14,718 nucleotides of DNA from the NCBI GenBank assembly GCA_023488925.1, contig JAMDDA010000089.1:1-14718 (forward strand), read 5' to 3'. This stretch comes from Actinomycetota bacterium. GTDB lineage: Bacteria > Actinomycetota > Thermoleophilia > RBG-16-64-13. A model generated the notes under the pieces. The model had not been told where the DNA came from. It made no database searches and saw only the letters and a list, made by a program, of their open reading frames with translations. Shown one piece after another: positions 1 to 7,319 of the stretch. Within the stretch, counting starts at the first letter, position 1; each line of letters starts with the position of its first letter. Made by a program: the position numbers and the translations under genes.

Positions 1-182
1 TCCGCCGATTCCGGGTGGTTGGCCAACGCCGCGTTCACGCCGCCCTGAGCCGCGCCGGAGTGACTCCGGCCCGGCCAGACCTGGGAAACCACGGCCACGT
101 CCACCCCTTGTTTCTTGGCTTCCACCGCCGCGCGCAGGCCGGCGAGACCACCTCCGACGACAATCAGTTCGTGGTAGATCAT
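1..182 (-). CDS. sdhA: Succinate dehydrogenase flavoprotein subunit, N-terminal part (cut by window edge)
   Basis: This is the first 60 or so codons of the FAD-carrying subunit that oxidises succinate to fumarate on the cytoplasmic face of the membrane complex. The visible part starts MIYHELIVVGGGLAGLRAA, a Rossmann dinucleotide-binding motif (GxGxxG type). It then has RSHSGAAQGGVNAA at about residues 43-56, the family motif in which the histidine carries covalent FAD. The ATG at 182 follows an AGGAGG about 12 bases upstream. The gene lies 16 bases after the sdhD stop in the same operon. The catalytic and capping domains lie outside the window, as does any iron-sulfur subunit (sdhB), which is expected further left. 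A fumarate reductase flavoprotein would look alike here, but the oxidative neighbours favour Sdh. Confidence 0.93.
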   Translation of the reverse strand, partial: MIYHELIVVGGGLAGLRAAVEAKKQGVDVAVVSQVWPGRSHSGAAQGGVNAALANHPESA

Positions 183-198
183 GCCTTGCTCACCCCTC

Positions 199-561
199 CT
201 ACGCCGTCAGCCATGGCCAGAGCGCCCAGGTGCCGTACGCGAAGGACACGACACCCACGACCCAGAGGACCGCCGCCAAGACCCTGCGGTTGCTCCCCGT
301 GAAGCCGTAGTCGAGCAGGACCATGCGGGTCCCGTTGAGCGCGTGAAAAAGCCCGGCCCCCAACAGGCTCAGATCCACCGCGGCAAAAAACCAGGAGGCC
401 ACCCGCGCAGCCACGTTGTCGTAGGAGAGGTCGCCCAGGTTGAAGGCATGGAGCACGATGAGGTGGACGGCCAGACCCACCACCAGGACCACGGCGGTCA
501 CCCGCTGCAGCAGCCAGAGCCACATGCCTCCTGCATGCGTTTCGATCACGTCCCGTCTCAC
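199..561 (-). CDS. sdhD: Succinate dehydrogenase membrane anchor subunit, second
   Basis: A 120-residue protein with three hydrophobic segments (about residues 14-38, 55-75 and 93-113), as expected for a small haem/quinone-binding anchor of succinate dehydrogenase. It holds histidines at 33 and 38 and the motif FHALNGTRM at 72-80, which matches the YHGLNGVR motif of its upstream partner. The two anchors therefore look like diverged copies of one fold. The start chosen is the GTG at 561, 11 bases after the sdhC stop and preceded by a GGGGGTGGAG purine stretch. A second GTG at 549 is possible. An ATG at 525 would cut into the first helix and sits too close to its AGGAGG. The sdhC/sdhD order is assigned by position only and the two names could be exchanged. 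Confidence 0.85.
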   Translation of the reverse strand: MRRDVIETHAGGMWLWLLQRVTAVVLVVGLAVHLIVLHAFNLGDLSYDNVAARVASWFFAAVDLSLLGAGLFHALNGTRMVLLDYGFTGSNRRVLAAVLWVVGVVSFAYGTWALWPWLTA

Positions 562-572
562 GTCTCCACCCC

Positions 573-965
573 CTACCCTTGGGCGATGAACGTAAAGGAG
601 ATCACCGCGAAAACCGCCAGCGAGGCCACACCGCCGGCCACCGCGGCCCACCACAGGGATTTGTGCTGCCTGATGCCCACCCCCAGGTCGAAGAGCAGCA
701 CCCGCACGCCGTTCAGACCGTGGTAGAGCACGGCGGCGATCAGGGCCAGATCGAGGATGACGAAGAAGGGGCTCTCCAGGGTCTTGAACAGGGTGTCGAA
801 GCCCGCGGCCCCCCGCAGGCGTGCCTGCGAAATCACGGCGATGTGGGCAAAGAGATACAGCACCAAGACCAGGCCACTCACGCGGTGGAACAACCAGGCC
901 CACATGCCCACGCCTTTCCAGAGACCGGCCCCCACGTTGGCGGTCTCCCGGTTCTTGTCGCTCAA
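573..965 (-). CDS. sdhC: Succinate dehydrogenase cytochrome b subunit
   Basis: A 130-residue integral membrane protein that anchors SdhAB and passes electrons to quinone. The motif FHRVSG at 26-31, His41, and YHGLNGVR at 81-88 are the signatures of the SdhC/cytochrome b556 family; His41 and His82 are candidate haem b ligands. There are three transmembrane segments, about residues 24-46, 66-90 and 104-127. The start is a TTG at 965 that overlaps the stop of the fumarase beta gene in a TTGA arrangement, with GGAAGGTGG just upstream, so translation is probably coupled. With sdhD this gives the two-small-anchor architecture rather than the single large cytochrome b558 of Bacillus. Confidence 0.9.
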   Translation of the reverse strand: MSDKNRETANVGAGLWKGVGMWAWLFHRVSGLVLVLYLFAHIAVISQARLRGAAGFDTLFKTLESPFFVILDLALIAAVLYHGLNGVRVLLFDLGVGIRQHKSLWWAAVAGGVASLAVFAVISFTFIAQG

Positions 966-1522
966 GTTCCCACCTTCCTTTCGAAGCGCCGGCGACCCTC
1001 CTCGTAGATGTCGCCCCCGTAGATGTCGTTCACCACGATCACCGGGAAATCCACTACTTCCAAGGCGCGGATGGCTTCCGGCCCCAGGTCCTCATACGCT
1101 ACCACCCGCGCCGCCTTGACCCGCTGGGCGAGCAGCGCCGCGGCCCCTCCCACCGCGGCGAAGTACACGGCCCGGTTGCGCACCATGGCCTCTTTCACCG
1201 CCGGGCTGCGGTAGCCCTTGCCCACCATGCCCTTGAGACCGATGTCGAGCAGGCGCGGCGTATAGGCGTCCATGCGCCCCGAAGTGGTGGGTCCGATGGA
1301 GCCCACCGGCTTTCCCGGCTTGGCGGGCGAGGGGCCGGCGTAGTAGATGACCTGCCCCGCGAGCTCCACGGGGAGCGGCTCCCCCCGGTCGAGGAGTTCG
1401 GCCAGCCGCTTGTGAGCGGCGTCCCGGGCGGTGAGCAGGGTGCCGGTAAGCAGCACCTGGTCGCCCGCCCGCAGGCCGGCCACCGCCTCGTCGGTGAGAG
1501 GGGTGGTCAGGGTCCGCTCCAT
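962..1522 (-). CDS. Class I (iron-sulfur) fumarate hydratase, beta subunit
   Basis: A 186-residue protein matching the C-terminal domain of class I fumarases and the beta subunit of L-tartrate dehydratase-type hydro-lyases. With the alpha subunit it interconverts fumarate and malate in the cytoplasm. Recognisable stretches are the N-terminal TLLTARDAAHKRL, then VIYYAGPSPAKPG, and then GSIGPTTSGRMDAYTP, the conserved substrate-site region of this domain. The ATG at 1522 shares a base with the alpha stop (TGATG) and has AAGGAGGTGG upstream inside the alpha gene, so translation is coupled. Its own stop overlaps the sdhC start. Tartrate dehydratase is the main alternative; the neighbouring malic enzyme and Sdh genes argue for fumarase. 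Confidence 0.92.
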   Translation of the reverse strand: MERTLTTPLTDEAVAGLRAGDQVLLTGTLLTARDAAHKRLAELLDRGEPLPVELAGQVIYYAGPSPAKPGKPVGSIGPTTSGRMDAYTPRLLDIGLKGMVGKGYRSPAVKEAMVRNRAVYFAAVGGAAALLAQRVKAARVVAYEDLGPEAIRALEVVDFPVIVVNDIYGGDIYEEGRRRFERKVGT

Positions 1523-2367
1523 CAGAGCACCACCTCCTTGTGGCGCGCCGCGTGGCACTGGATGTTCACCGCCACCGGCAGCGACGCGATGTGGGCCGGG
1601 AACTCCTCCACGAAGACGTCCATGACCGTGATGCGGCCACCCAGTCCTTGCGGCCCGATACCCAGATCGTTGCAGCGGGCCTCGAGCTCGTCCTCGAGCC
1701 GGGCCAGCCGCGGAACCGGGTTGAGGGAGCCGATCTCGCGCAGCAACGCCTTCTTGGCCAGGTAGGCCACCTTCTCGAAAGTGCCGCCTACGCCCACGCC
1801 CACCACCAGAGGCGGACAGGCGTTGGGACCGGCTTTGGCCACGGTGTCCACCACGAAGTCCACGACCGCCGGGCGGCCTTGGGCGGGCTTCAGCATGGCG
1901 AGGGCGCTCATGTTCTCCGCTCCCCCGCCCTTGGGGGCGAACACAATGCGCACCTGCTCGCCAGGCACGAGACGGGTGTGCAAGACGGCCGGGGTGTTGT
2001 CGCCGGTGTTCTTGCGCTCTCCGAAGGGATCGGCCACCACCGACTTGCGCAGGTAGCCCTCGGTGTAGCCCCGGCGCACGCCCTCGTCCACGGCCGCCTC
2101 CAAGTCGCCGCCCACCAGGTGCACGTCCTGCCCGATCTCCAGAAAGACCACGGCGAACCCGGTGTCCTGGCACAGGGGCATGCGTTCCTCCGCCGCGATC
2201 CGGGCGTTCTCCAGGAGCTGCCGAAAGACGCTCCGGCCGACTGCCGACTCCTCGCGGTCCTGGGCGGACCGGAAAAAGGCGAGCACGTCCTCGCCCAGGT
2301 CGCAGCAGGCAGCAACCGCCAGCTGAGCGACCGCCTCGCTGATACGGGCCACGTCGATCTCTCTCAT
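1522..2367 (-). CDS. Class I (iron-sulfur) fumarate hydratase, alpha subunit
   Basis: A 281-residue protein, the usual length for the cluster-binding subunit of two-subunit class I fumarases. Three cysteines sit at the family's [4Fe-4S] ligand positions: PLCQDTG (Cys66), NACPPLVVG (Cys184) and ARCNDLGIGPQGLGG (Cys232). GDNTPAVLH near 122-130 and the late glycine-rich LGIGPQGLGG stretch are also typical. The chosen start MREIDV has GAGGAGGGG five bases upstream. An oxygen-sensitive cluster is expected from the family. The gene lies 153 bases downstream of the malic enzyme gene, with a short tandem repeat between, and its end overlaps the beta subunit by one base. Confidence 0.93.
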   Translation of the reverse strand: MREIDVARISEAVAQLAVAACCDLGEDVLAFFRSAQDREESAVGRSVFRQLLENARIAAEERMPLCQDTGFAVVFLEIGQDVHLVGGDLEAAVDEGVRRGYTEGYLRKSVVADPFGERKNTGDNTPAVLHTRLVPGEQVRIVFAPKGGGAENMSALAMLKPAQGRPAVVDFVVDTVAKAGPNACPPLVVGVGVGGTFEKVAYLAKKALLREIGSLNPVPRLARLEDELEARCNDLGIGPQGLGGRITVMDVFVEEFPAHIASLPVAVNIQCHAARHKEVVL

Positions 2368-2439
2368 CGGCCCCTCCTCTCGCTCATCGGCCTCGTTCCG
2401 TCTCCTCGCGCCCTGGCTTTCCTTGGTTTGGGCCGGCGT

Positions 2440-2475
2440 GGTCCGCACTGGCCGAGCGGTCCGCACTGGCCGAGC
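2440..2475 (-). repeat. Tandem 18-bp duplication upstream of fumarase alpha
   Basis: On the plus strand the 18-base unit GGTCCGCACTGGCCGAGC occurs twice without a mismatch, at 2440-2457 and 2458-2475. A third copy starts (GGTCCG) and then diverges. It lies between the malic enzyme stop and the fumarase start, about 70 bases before the latter. It looks like a slippage duplication. It could hold a protein-binding site, but nothing in the sequence shows that. Confidence 0.8.
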
Positions 2476-2520
2476 GGTCCGTATTGCCGCGAACTACCGC
2501 GCACTGCCCCGTGCCTCACT

Positions 2521-3750
<1,230 letters not shown>

Positions 3751-3830
3751 GGCCAACCCACCTCCGACCGACGCCGATGGAACACCACCTGGAACTCTGC
3801 CTCGGGACGCGCGCGGCGTTCCCGGGGAAC

Positions 3831-3880
3831 AAAAAAACCAGCGCCCGACCCCCTACCCGTAAGAAAGGGCTCGACGCTGG
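3831..3880 (-). terminator. Intrinsic terminator in the leader of the malic enzyme operon
   Basis: Read on the minus strand, CCAGCGTCGAGCCC (3880-3867), a loop of about 13 bases and GGGGGTCGGGCGCTGG (3853-3838) pair through CCAGCG/CGCTGG, CGA/TCG and CCC/GGG, with small internal mismatches. Seven T residues (3837-3831) follow at once. This is the classical rho-independent form. It lies about 80 bases upstream of the malic enzyme start and no minus-strand gene lies upstream within the window. It therefore acts either as an attenuator in the leader or as the end of a short separate RNA. Confidence 0.7.
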
Positions 3881-3881
3881 A

Positions 3882-3908
3882 TCACCAAGGCTCCCGCCGC
3901 GCTGGTGA
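3882..3908 (-). other. Upstream hairpin of the malic enzyme leader
   Basis: On the minus strand TCACCA (3908-3903) and TGGTGA (3887-3882) form a six-base stem. A smaller GGC/GCC stem with a GGGA loop can form inside it. It ends one base before the terminator hairpin. CCAGCGC just inside this hairpin (3904-3898) is also complementary to GCGCTGG in the 3' arm of the terminator, so the two structures could compete. This is an inference from base pairing only. Confidence 0.4.
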
Positions 3909-3918
3909 CTTGAGTGGA

Positions 3919-3946
3919 CCCATACCAGCCACGGCCGCCGCAGCAA
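3919..3946 (-). promoter_or_regulatory. Candidate promoter of the malic enzyme leader
   Basis: On the minus strand TTGCTG (3946-3941) and TATGGG (3924-3919) lie 16 bases apart, and TGG directly precedes the second box (extended -10 form). Transcription would start near A3911, just before the leader hairpin. The match to the sigma-70/sigma-A consensus is moderate, and the coherent position is the main support. Confidence 0.35.
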
Positions 3947-3970
3947 CAGCTATGTCCGCACACTCGCGTG

Positions 3971-3998
3971 CGCTTGTATACTTTCTAACATACTTTCG
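3971..3998. promoter_or_regulatory. AT-rich island with direct repeat, probable promoter/operator of the divergent region
   Basis: In a very GC-rich neighbourhood this stretch is AT-rich. On the plus strand it has TATACT (3977-3982), a good -10 match with TTG just before it, but no convincing -35 box at 16-18 bases. The octamer ATACTTTC occurs twice with a 12-base period (3978-3985 and 3990-3997), roughly one helical turn, which suits a regulator or RNA polymerase contact. It could serve trpS, the malic enzyme operon or both. Confidence 0.4.
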
Positions 3999-4009
3999 GA
4001 GGGAATTCC

Positions 4010-4059
4010 AGGCTCGCCGGGCCCCCGGGTGCGCAGGCTCGCCGGGCCCCCGGGTGCGC
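4010..4059 (+). repeat. Perfect 25-bp tandem duplication in the trpS leader
   Basis: A 25-base unit beginning AGGCTCGCCGGGCCCCCGGG occurs at 4010-4034 and again, identically, at 4035-4059. Each copy has an internal CCGGG/CCCGG palindrome and could fold, or pair with the other copy. It lies 58 bases before the trpS start. The rest of the 3751-4117 gap holds the leader hairpins and the AT-rich island described separately, and no gene is seen in it. No T-box motif is visible in front of trpS. Confidence 0.85.
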
Positions 4060-4117
4060 AACGCCCGCTCCTAGTATCATGGGGCACGTCGTTTCCACGC
4101 AGGCAACAAGGAGGGAC

Positions 4118-5101
4118 ATGCGCATACTCTCGGGCATCCAGCCGTCAGGCCGGCTGCACATCGGCAACTACTTCGGCGCCATGCGCCAGCACTTGGCCCT
4201 GCAGGCCGAGAACGAGGCCTATTACTTCATGGCCACCTACCACGCCCTCACCACGGTGAAGGACCCGGACGAGCTTCGCGCCCTCACCCTCGCCGTGGCC
4301 ATGGACTACCTGGCCCTGGGGCTCGACCCGGGGAAAACGGTGCTCTTCCGCCAGCAAGACGTCCCCGAGACCACCGAGCTCGCCTGGATCCTCTCGTGCG
4401 TCACGCCTATGGGCCTGCTGGAGCGGGCCACGAGCTACAAGGACAAAGTGGCGCAAGGCCTCATGCCGAATCACGGCCTCTTCGCCTACCCGGTCCTGCA
4501 GGCGGCAGACATACTCATCTATCTGTCCGATATCGTGCCGGTGGGACAAGACCAGAAGCAGCACATCGAGATCACCCGCGACATCGCCACGAAGTTCAAC
4601 AACCAGTACGGCGAGATTTTCGTGGTACCCGACGCCTACATCCTCGAATCCACCGCCATCGTACCGGGCGTCGACGGGCGTAAGATGTCCAAGAGCTACG
4701 GGAACGAGATCGGCATGTTCGAAGAGGGCGCGGCCCTCCGGAAGCGCGTCATGAGCATAGTCACCGACTCGGCCGGCGTGGAAGACCCGAAGGACCCGGA
4801 GACGTCGACGCCCTTCCTGCTCTTGAAGCTCATGGCCTCGCCTGAAGAGACGGCGCAGTGGGCGGAACGTTACCGCGCGGGGGGCATGGGGTATGGAGAA
4901 GTGAAGCAAAGGCTTCTCGAGCTCTTGGAAGAGACCTTCTCCCCCTTCCGGGAGAAGCGGCGGCAGCTCGAGCGCGACCCCGGATATGTGGAAGACGTCC
5001 TGCGCGACGGGGGGCGGCGGGCCCGAGCGGTGGCACACCAGGTCATGGAGCGCGTGCGCGAGGCGATCGGACTGCCCATCAGCTACACGCCGCCTGTCTA
5101 G
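4118..5101 (+). CDS. trpS: Tryptophanyl-tRNA synthetase
   Basis: A 327-residue class I aminoacyl-tRNA synthetase that charges tRNA-Trp in the cytoplasm; the length is that of the bacterial TrpRS family. The HIGH-type motif is PSGRLHIGNY (HIGN at 14-17) and the KMSKS loop is at 189-193. Between them are the family landmarks LQAADILIY (Asp131) and PVGQDQKQHIEITRDIA (from about 141), which form the tryptophan and ATP pocket. The ATG at 4118 has AAGGAGGGA just upstream. An in-frame ATG at 4079 lacks a ribosome binding site and would add 13 unlikely residues. An H-box protein gene follows 50 bases later on the same strand. Confidence 0.97.
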   Translation: MRILSGIQPSGRLHIGNYFGAMRQHLALQAENEAYYFMATYHALTTVKDPDELRALTLAVAMDYLALGLDPGKTVLFRQQDVPETTELAWILSCVTPMGLLERATSYKDKVAQGLMPNHGLFAYPVLQAADILIYLSDIVPVGQDQKQHIEITRDIATKFNNQYGEIFVVPDAYILESTAIVPGVDGRKMSKSYGNEIGMFEEGAALRKRVMSIVTDSAGVEDPKDPETSTPFLLLKLMASPEETAQWAERYRAGGMGYGEVKQRLLELLEETFSPFREKRRQLERDPGYVEDVLRDGGRRARAVAHQVMERVREAIGLPISYTPPV

Positions 5102-5151
5102 CCCATCGTCCCGGGGAGACGGAACCACACCACGAAAGGAGCGGTATCGGC

Positions 5152-5823
5152 GTGCAGGACGAGACCAGACTCACATTTCTGTCGGAGCGTCTACGCGCCC
5201 TCAACCAACTCATTGCCGGAGTCGCTCACGAAATCAACAACCCCCTCACGTCGATCCAGGGCCTGGCTTCGCTCTTGCGTAACGAGGCCGCTCATCCGCA
5301 GGCGCTCGAGGACCTCGACGTCATCATCCAGGAGGCCCGGCGCGCCGTGGGCATCGTCAAGAACCTGCGCGCCTTCGCCGGCACCAGTCGGGACGACACC
5401 CAGCCCTGCAGCCTGAACGATGCCGTGCGCCTGGTGGTCGACGTTCGCGGGTACGAGACGCGGGCCCGGGGTATACAGGTCGCCGTCGACCTCCACCCCG
5501 ATCTGCCGGCGGGCAGCGTGACCCGCAGAGCCCTGCTCCACCTCGTGCTGCTGCTGCTCCTGGCCGCGGAGGAAGCCTTCGCCGAGCGGAGAGCCCACAG
5601 CGGCGCGCCCGGAGAATCCGACCGCATTCTCCTGCGCACCGAGACGGATCCCGCCGGCTTGGCGCTCACCCTGACCCTGACCGGGGCCGGCCTCCCCGCC
5701 GCCGCCGGCCCCCTGATGACCGCGGCCCGCGTCGCCGCCGGTGACTTGGGAGGCTCTCTGGTGGGCGAAGTCCCGTCTGGCGACCAGGCGGCTCTGCGGG
5801 TCACGCTGCCCGCCTCTGGTTGA
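5152..5823 (+). CDS. Sensor-less histidine-kinase-like protein with degenerate ATP-binding domain
   Basis: A 223-residue soluble protein. Residues 14-76 form a HisKA dimerisation domain with a clear H-box, AGVAHEINNPLTSIQGLASLL, where His26 is the phospho-acceptor. The following E27-x-x-N30 matches the phosphatase-type motif of HisKA proteins. The C-terminal half should be the HATPase domain, but the N-box asparagine is lost (HLVLLLLLAAEEAF). The G1 aspartate is replaced (LTLTGAGLP) and no G2 box is seen, although the closing GGSLVGE...LRVTLP strand survives. No sensor, PAS or membrane segment is present. The GTG at 5152 has AAAGGAG ten bases upstream. It probably shares a transcript with trpS. 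A Spo0B-like phosphotransferase, a phosphatase or an inactive scaffold are the options; autokinase activity is doubtful. Confidence 0.75.
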   Translation: MQDETRLTFLSERLRALNQLIAGVAHEINNPLTSIQGLASLLRNEAAHPQALEDLDVIIQEARRAVGIVKNLRAFAGTSRDDTQPCSLNDAVRLVVDVRGYETRARGIQVAVDLHPDLPAGSVTRRALLHLVLLLLLAAEEAFAERRAHSGAPGESDRILLRTETDPAGLALTLTLTGAGLPAAAGPLMTAARVAAGDLGGSLVGEVPSGDQAALRVTLPASG

Positions 5824-5843
5824 AAGGTCACGCTGCCCGCCTC
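5799..5843 (+). repeat. 18-bp direct repeat across the stop codon of the H-box gene
   Basis: GGTCACGCTGCCCGCCTC is found at 5799-5816, inside the last codons of the H-box gene, and again at 5826-5843, just after its TGA stop. The period is 27 bases. It looks like a short duplication that copied the 3' end of the gene into the intergenic space. Confidence 0.85.
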
Positions 5844-5860
5844 GCCGACGTCGGATCCCT

Positions 5861-5890
5861 GCGGCGCCCGGGCCACGGCCCGGGCGCCGC
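5861..5890. terminator. Perfect GC hairpin between convergent genes, probable bidirectional terminator
   Basis: GCGGCGCCCGGGC (5861-5873), a CACG loop, and its exact reverse complement (5878-5890) form a 13-bp stem of nearly pure G+C. It lies between the H-box gene (ends 5823, plus strand) and norB (ends 5903, minus strand). There is no T-run on either side, so termination would depend on the strong stem alone or on a factor. Confidence 0.6.
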
Positions 5891-5902
5891 GTCAACGGGG
5901 TC

Positions 5903-7303
5903 TCACGGCGATTCCTGCGCCTCCTCCCGCATCTGCTTGGCGGTCACCATGTGCCAGAAGGTGATCAGCGCCCCGACGAGGATGAACACCCCGAAGAACA
6001 GCACCACCTTGAACCAGAACTGCATCTGCGCCTGGGCGGTCATGAACCCCTGCCCCAGAACGCGCTCGATGTAGGTCTGCAACACCCCGGCGATGCCCAT
6101 GGCCACCCCCAGGCCCAACACGGCCAGGCTCATCACCCAGAAACCGAGCGTGGCCGGATAGGTCTTGAACCGCGTGACACCGCGCAAACGCGGCATGGCG
6201 TACCAGAACATGGTCAGGTTGAGCAGGGCGTAGGCTCCGAAGAAGGCCAGGTGGCCGTGACTGGCGGTCACCTGACTGCCGTGGGTGTAGTAGTTGATCT
6301 GCGGCAACGTATGGGCAAAACCCCACACCCCGGCTCCGATGAGGTGCCCGATGGCGGTGCCCAGGGCGAAAGTCCAAACCACTTTCTCCTTGATGACCAC
6401 CCCTCGCTGCCGCTGGGTGTGGAAGGTATCGACCACCATGGCGATGATAGGCAGGACCTCCATGGCGCTGAAGATTCCTCCCACCCACAGCCAGGCCCGC
6501 GGCGCGCCGATCCAGTAGTAGTGGTGGCCGGTGCCGGCCAGGCCGGTGAACAAGAAGAGTCCGGTTTCGATGTACAGGTACTTCTCTACCACTTTGCGGT
6601 CGACGCCGGTGACCTTGATCAGCACGAAGGCCAGGATGGAAGCGGTCACCAGTTCCCAGGCCCCTTCCACCCACAGGTGGACCACCCACCACCAGTAGAA
6701 CCAGTCGATGGTGAGATTGCGGTAGAAGGGCATGCCGAAGACATAGAGCACGGCCAGGAAAACCAGCCCGCCGAGCAGCATGCCCAAGATGGCGGTCTTC
6801 CTGCCTTTGAGAACGGTCATGCCCACGTTGAAGAGGAAGATGAGCGCCCCGATCACCACGACGAAGTCGAGCAATGTGGGGATCTCGAGGATGGGGCGGC
6901 CTTGGGTCCAACCGAAGGCGAAGCCCACCAGGGCGGCCACACCGGTGCCCACGAAAGCCACCAACTGGAGATAGGCCAGAGGAACACTGTAGATCTCCCG
7001 CTCGGCCTCCTCCGGCACCAGGTAGTAGGTGCCGCCCATGAATCCCAAGAGCAGCCACAGCACCAGCAGATTGGTGTGCATGGCCCGGGTCATGCCGAAG
7101 GGGAGCACGTCCACGATGCTCTGCGGGATGGTGAAGGCGTAGCTGATGGCCAGCCACAGCCCTACCACGAGTTGAAGCACGAAGAGCGCCAGCGCCACCA
7201 CGAAGTACCAGTACGCCACCCGCTGGGAGGCGTAGGGCACCAGCCTCTCGTCACGGACTCCCATGCCGATGCCGCCGGCACGTACGGTCGTTGTTTGCTG
7301 CAT
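5903..7303 (-). CDS. norB: Nitric oxide reductase, catalytic cytochrome b subunit (cNOR type)
   Basis: A 466-residue, roughly 12-helix membrane protein of the haem-copper oxidase superfamily; it reduces two NO to N2O with electrons from NorC. Conserved histidines are all visible: His76 (AMHTNLL), His209 (VVHLWVEG), His260/261 (GTGHHYYW), and His349/351 (TASHGHLAF). The two glutamates that mark NO reductases rather than oxidases are present, Glu213 in HLWVEGAWE and Glu282 in FSAMEVLP. There is no N-terminal quinol-oxidase-type extension, so it is the cytochrome-c-dependent form. The ATG at 7303 follows AAGGAGGAGGTGA, 16 bases after the norC stop. A longer start at 7369 would lie inside norC. 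No norD or norQ assembly genes are in the window. Confidence 0.95.
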   Translation of the reverse strand: MQQTTTVRAGGIGMGVRDERLVPYASQRVAYWYFVVALALFVLQLVVGLWLAISYAFTIPQSIVDVLPFGMTRAMHTNLLVLWLLLGFMGGTYYLVPEEAEREIYSVPLAYLQLVAFVGTGVAALVGFAFGWTQGRPILEIPTLLDFVVVIGALIFLFNVGMTVLKGRKTAILGMLLGGLVFLAVLYVFGMPFYRNLTIDWFYWWWVVHLWVEGAWELVTASILAFVLIKVTGVDRKVVEKYLYIETGLFLFTGLAGTGHHYYWIGAPRAWLWVGGIFSAMEVLPIIAMVVDTFHTQRQRGVVIKEKVVWTFALGTAIGHLIGAGVWGFAHTLPQINYYTHGSQVTASHGHLAFFGAYALLNLTMFWYAMPRLRGVTRFKTYPATLGFWVMSLAVLGLGVAMGIAGVLQTYIERVLGQGFMTAQAQMQFWFKVVLFFGVFILVGALITFWHMVTAKQMREEAQESP

Positions 7304-7319
7304 GCCTGTCACCTCCTCC

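Noticed and set aside
3763..4117. T-box riboswitch in front of trpS or the malic enzyme gene
   Set aside because: A stretch on the minus strand (near 3780-3795) vaguely resembles the T-box core. The conserved TGGNACCGCG sequence is absent, as is the specifier stem. The plus-strand trpS leader has none either.
4079..4117. Earlier in-frame ATG for trpS
   Set aside because: No ribosome binding site precedes it, while AAGGAGGGA sits right before the ATG at 4118, where the conserved protein begins.
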